A stretch of DNA of 64,000 nt, taken from the NCBI RefSeq assembly GCF_014297575.1, contig NZ_CP060412.1:2790001-2854000 (forward strand). Direction: 5' to 3'. The DNA is from Dyella telluris (lineage in GTDB: Bacteria; Pseudomonadota; Gammaproteobacteria; Xanthomonadales; Rhodanobacteraceae). The notes under the pieces were generated by a model, which saw only the letters and a program-made list of their open reading frames with translations, made no database searches and was not told the origin of the DNA. Below are positions 61,609 through 64,000 of the stretch, in pieces; positions within the stretch are counted from its first letter, which is position 1, and every line of letters starts with the position of its first letter. The position numbers and the translations under genes were made by a program.

Positions 61609-61968
61609 TCAATCCCTCTCCGGCTGCTCCAGCCAGGCATCCAGCAACGCCGCATCCGACTCATCGATCGCCACGATGCGATACCCCGCCCATACCTGCC
61701 CGGGGCTTGCCGCCGCCTCGTGCCACTGCTCCTGGATCCCCACTTCGATGCTCTGCGGCGCGCTGCCCAGTCCGGGCAGCGCCACGCTGACCTGATAGAT
61801 CGCTTCGCTGCGGGGCGGATGGGTGCTGATCAGCAGCATGCCGTTGGCGGAAAGGTTGCCCAGGTGGCCGATGGGGTGGCCGGTGATTACGTCGGTCACC
61901 ACAGCGGTGAAGTTTGCGCGCTTGCGCAGGGCGCGGCGCTGGTCGATGGAGGCGACGTTCTCGTTCAC
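61609..61968 (-). CDS. PilZ-domain c-di-GMP-binding protein
   Basis: A 119-residue single PilZ domain. The c-di-GMP motifs are the basic RRALRKRANF near the N-terminus (RxxxR) and NLSANGMLL (NxSxxG). Both are intact, so binding is likely. Single-domain PilZ proteins control motility, pili or exopolysaccharide. It follows the DUF1631 gene with a four-base overlap, suggesting joint action. The Clp homologue in this window is another probable c-di-GMP target. Confidence 0.93.
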   Translation of the reverse strand: MNENVASIDQRRALRKRANFTAVVTDVITGHPIGHLGNLSANGMLLISTHPPRSEAIYQVSVALPGLGSAPQSIEVGIQEQWHEAAASPGQVWAGYRIVAIDESDAALLDAWLEQPERD

Positions 61969-64000
61969 GTCGGTGCTCCCGGACGCGTAGCGGCCGGCTG
62001 GCCGTTGGTGAGCTGGCGCAGGTGGCTGGTCAGTGCATGCCAGGCGCGGTCGAGCAGGTTTTCCTTGACCGGGGGCATCTCGCGCACGCGGCCGCAGGCC
62101 ATTTCATGGGCGAGTTGTTCCAGCGTGATTTCCTGGCTGCGAAGACCGCGGCGGGTCACGAACAGGCTGTTGCCCGACACCGGTGAGTACCATGCCAGCT
62201 TGCGCTGGGTGATGCGTCCGTTGGCGGGGTCGATGAATTCGAACCAGCTGCCGAACGGCAGTTGGCGCAGGCGCTGGCGGATGCGGCGCTCGGGTGATTC
62301 AGGCGGCGGTGTCGGCACGGGCGGTGCCGGTACCGGCGGTGGCGCATCCGGTGCCAGGTGTTCACCGAGTCGCTGGTGCTGCTTGAGCTTGAGCGCCAGT
62401 TCGGTGGTGGTGGCGGGTTCGGCGGTGGTGGTGGTGGTCGTGGCGGCGCTGGCGGCGGGAATGCCCAGCAGGCGTTGCGCCACCTGCACGGCTTCCTCGG
62501 CGTGCATGCCGATCTGCTGCAGGCCCGATTCCACCTCGGCACGCAACAGGTTGCGATCGTGCACCGGATTCTGGCCAAGCAACTGGTCGGTGACGCCCAG
62601 GCGCATGGAGAAGGCTTCGCTGTCTTCGCCGTGACGCAGCAAGGTCAGGGCGAGCACGTCGGACCAGGCGCGTTCCAGCAACGTGCGCAGCAGTCCGCGC
62701 GGATTGCATTTCTCGAAGCGCTCGGCCATCAGCTCGGCGGCGCGGTGGCGCGCCTGCTCCAGCCGTTCGCGACCCTGCATGGCTTCCACTTGCCGACGTT
62801 CGGCGATCTGCGCCTTGCGGTTGAGCAGGCCCAGATGGTGTTCGATGTCGGCCAGCAGGCTGGTGTAGAGACCGGTGCTGGGCGGCTCGCGGCGGGCGCG
62901 GTCCACCAGCTGGTTGAGCTTGGCTTCCAGCGAACGATCCACGTCGCCTTCGGGGCCGTCCAGCCAGTCGTTGGCGGCCTCGGTCACCAGGCCAAGCAAC
63001 TTGCGCGCGGGGTGCTCACTCTGATTGAAGAAACCCTGATCGGCCACGGCCATGCGCAGCACAGGCAGCTGCAGCTCGCCCAGCAGTGAATGCGCGTTGC
63101 CCTGGTGATGTACTTGGCGGTCCATCTGCTCGAACAGCATGGCCACCAGTTCCACCGTGTCGCCCTGTTCGTCGGTCAGGTGCATCTGCGCGGAACCCTC
63201 CGCGCGGCCGGTGTTGAGCTGGGTCACCAGTTCGTTGCGCAGGGCCTGCGCGCTGAGCAGTTCGCGGCGTGCCTGGTCGGCGACGTCGCCAACGTGCAGC
63301 TGCAGGGCATCCAGTGCCAGCTGCAGTTCTTCCGGTGTCGCGGCGCGACCGCCCTGGTAATTGAGCGTGCCCTGGCCGGCGCGATGATGGGCAAGCATTT
63401 CGCGAAGGTTGTCGAGCACGGCGATGTTGTCGCTGCGCGCGGGCTGGTGCGCGCCGGCAGCCGCGGCGGGCGGCGTCGGCTGGCGCTGGAACGTCGCCGG
63501 CGGCGTGTCGTTCGGGACGTTGCGCGGCTGGCGCTCCACCTGGGTGCGCGGCGCCGTGGGGAAGGCGCGCAATTGCGGAAGGATGCCATCCGCGCGCAGG
63601 TGTTCGTTGACGGTGTCGTAGAGGGTGGACAGGCTCTGCACCACGGCCAGGTCGAAACACTGCAGCAGATGCAGGCGATGCTCGACGGGTATGTCGGCTT
63701 GGGCCATCGCACCGCGGAAGGCCGAACCCAGCGCGTGGGGGCCCAGTGGCAGATGCTCGCCTTCCAGCGGCGGCATGCCGACCAGCACGGCCAGCCGGTA
63801 ACCCAGCTCGAACAGCGGCGTGCCATGGCGGGCTTCGCCACGCGCTACCAGCTGTTCCAGCGCCACGGACTGCTCGTGCTCGGTGGCATCCAGCAATTCC
63901 AGCGGGCGGCGCAGGGCATCGGCGTGCGTTTCGGGTTCGATGATGGCGCCCACGCCGTTGAACTGCTGGCGCACGCCTTCCATGAAGGCGCGTTCCAGCG
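61965..64000 (-). CDS. DUF1631 family protein (N-terminus beyond window)
   Basis: At least 678 residues; the frame is open to the right edge. It is largely helical, with the DUF1631 landmarks (ALGSAFRGAM, LYDTVNEHLRADGILP, FNQSEHPARKLLGLV, WSDVLALTLLRHG). Near the C-terminus a Thr-rich and Pro-rich linker leads to a PilZ-like end domain (LPFGSWFEFIDPANGRITQRKLAWYSP, in parts). Members are uncharacterised and often adjoin c-di-GMP genes. It overlaps the PilZ gene by four bases. Confidence 0.88.
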   Translation of the reverse strand, partial: LERAFMEGVRQQFNGVGAIIEPETHADALRRPLELLDATEHEQSVALEQLVARGEARHGTPLFELGYRLAVLVGMPPLEGEHLPLGPHALGSAFRGAMAQADIPVEHRLHLLQCFDLAVVQSLSTLYDTVNEHLRADGILPQLRAFPTAPRTQVERQPRNVPNDTPPATFQRQPTPPAAAAGAHQPARSDNIAVLDNLREMLAHHRAGQGTLNYQGGRAATPEELQLALDALQLHVGDVADQARRELLSAQALRNELVTQLNTGRAEGSAQMHLTDEQGDTVELVAMLFEQMDRQVHHQGNAHSLLGELQLPVLRMAVADQGFFNQSEHPARKLLGLVTEAANDWLDGPEGDVDRSLEAKLNQLVDRARREPPSTGLYTSLLADIEHHLGLLNRKAQIAERRQVEAMQGRERLEQARHRAAELMAERFEKCNPRGLLRTLLERAWSDVLALTLLRHGEDSEAFSMRLGVTDQLLGQNPVHDRNLLRAEVESGLQQIGMHAEEAVQVAQRLLGIPAASAATTTTTTAEPATTTELALKLKQHQRLGEHLAPDAPPPVPAPPVPTPPPESPERRIRQRLRQLPFGSWFEFIDPANGRITQRKLAWYSPVSGNSLFVTRRGLRSQEITLEQLAHEMACGRVREMPPVKENLLDRAWHALTSHLRQLTNGQPAATRPGAPT

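Overview
The window is high-GC gammaproteobacterial chromosome. It most resembles Rhodanobacteraceae/Xanthomonadales (Dyella, Luteibacter or Rhodanobacter type). The pointers are a Clp-type CRP homologue next to speD, trpG-trpD-trpC just upstream of clp, the zapA-6S RNA-fau/ygfB-pepP block, a PdsR/PdsS-like two-component pair, and many REP-type palindromes. Genus assignment is inference; no 16S gene or species marker is present.

Layout. 1-10 kb: 5' end of a TonB receptor gene, dinB, a DUF1704 metallopeptidase-like gene, an amino-acid permease followed by a GH50-type lipoprotein glycosidase, two small membrane proteins, purC. 9.7-18 kb: cytochrome c, djlA, rpe, a candidate sRNA and a 49-residue membrane protein on the opposite strand, a secreted Sel1-like protein, a three-gene two-component cluster, and a GYF_2 membrane protein. 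18-21.6 kb: trpE, a chorismate-lyase-like secreted protein, a lipoprotein and a small protein. 21.6-35.3 kb: two divergent operons of peptidoglycan-peptide enzymes and transporters. 35.4-43.2 kb: a CI-type regulator, trpGDC, a PgpC-like phosphatase, a MarR-GNAT fusion, clp and speD. 43.2-48 kb: repeats, coq7, an Fe-S reductase subunit, rplM-rpsI and tRNA-Gln with downstream tandem repeats. 48-64 kb: GYF_2 protein, MFS exporter, rpiA, EVE protein, fau, 6S RNA, zapA/zapB-like, ygfB, pepP, cydPABX, pepQ, a repeat-rich gap, and a PilZ/DUF1631 pair that runs off the right edge.

The most system-like feature is the 21.6-35.3 kb cluster. Leftward are a transglutaminase-like protein, a diaminopimelate-decarboxylase-type enzyme, an M19 dipeptidase, a D-Ala-D-Ala dipeptidase and a serine hydrolase. 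Rightward are a DUF819 membrane protein, a YkfC-like SH3/NlpC-P60 endopeptidase, an L-Ala-D/L-Glu epimerase, an RpiR/MurR-type regulator, a YkuD-fold protein, a dicarboxylate/amino-acid symporter and an FAD amino-acid oxidase. Together they could break murein stem peptides (L-Ala-gamma-D-Glu-mDAP-D-Ala) into usable amino acids under a MurR-like regulator. It sits between trpE and trpG, which are 17 kb apart.

Intergenic DNA is rich in structure: REP doublets, a modular repeat in three copies (one carrying three related micro-insertions), tandem repeats that look derived from the tRNA-Gln 3' end and its terminator, and a triplicated terminator behind clp.
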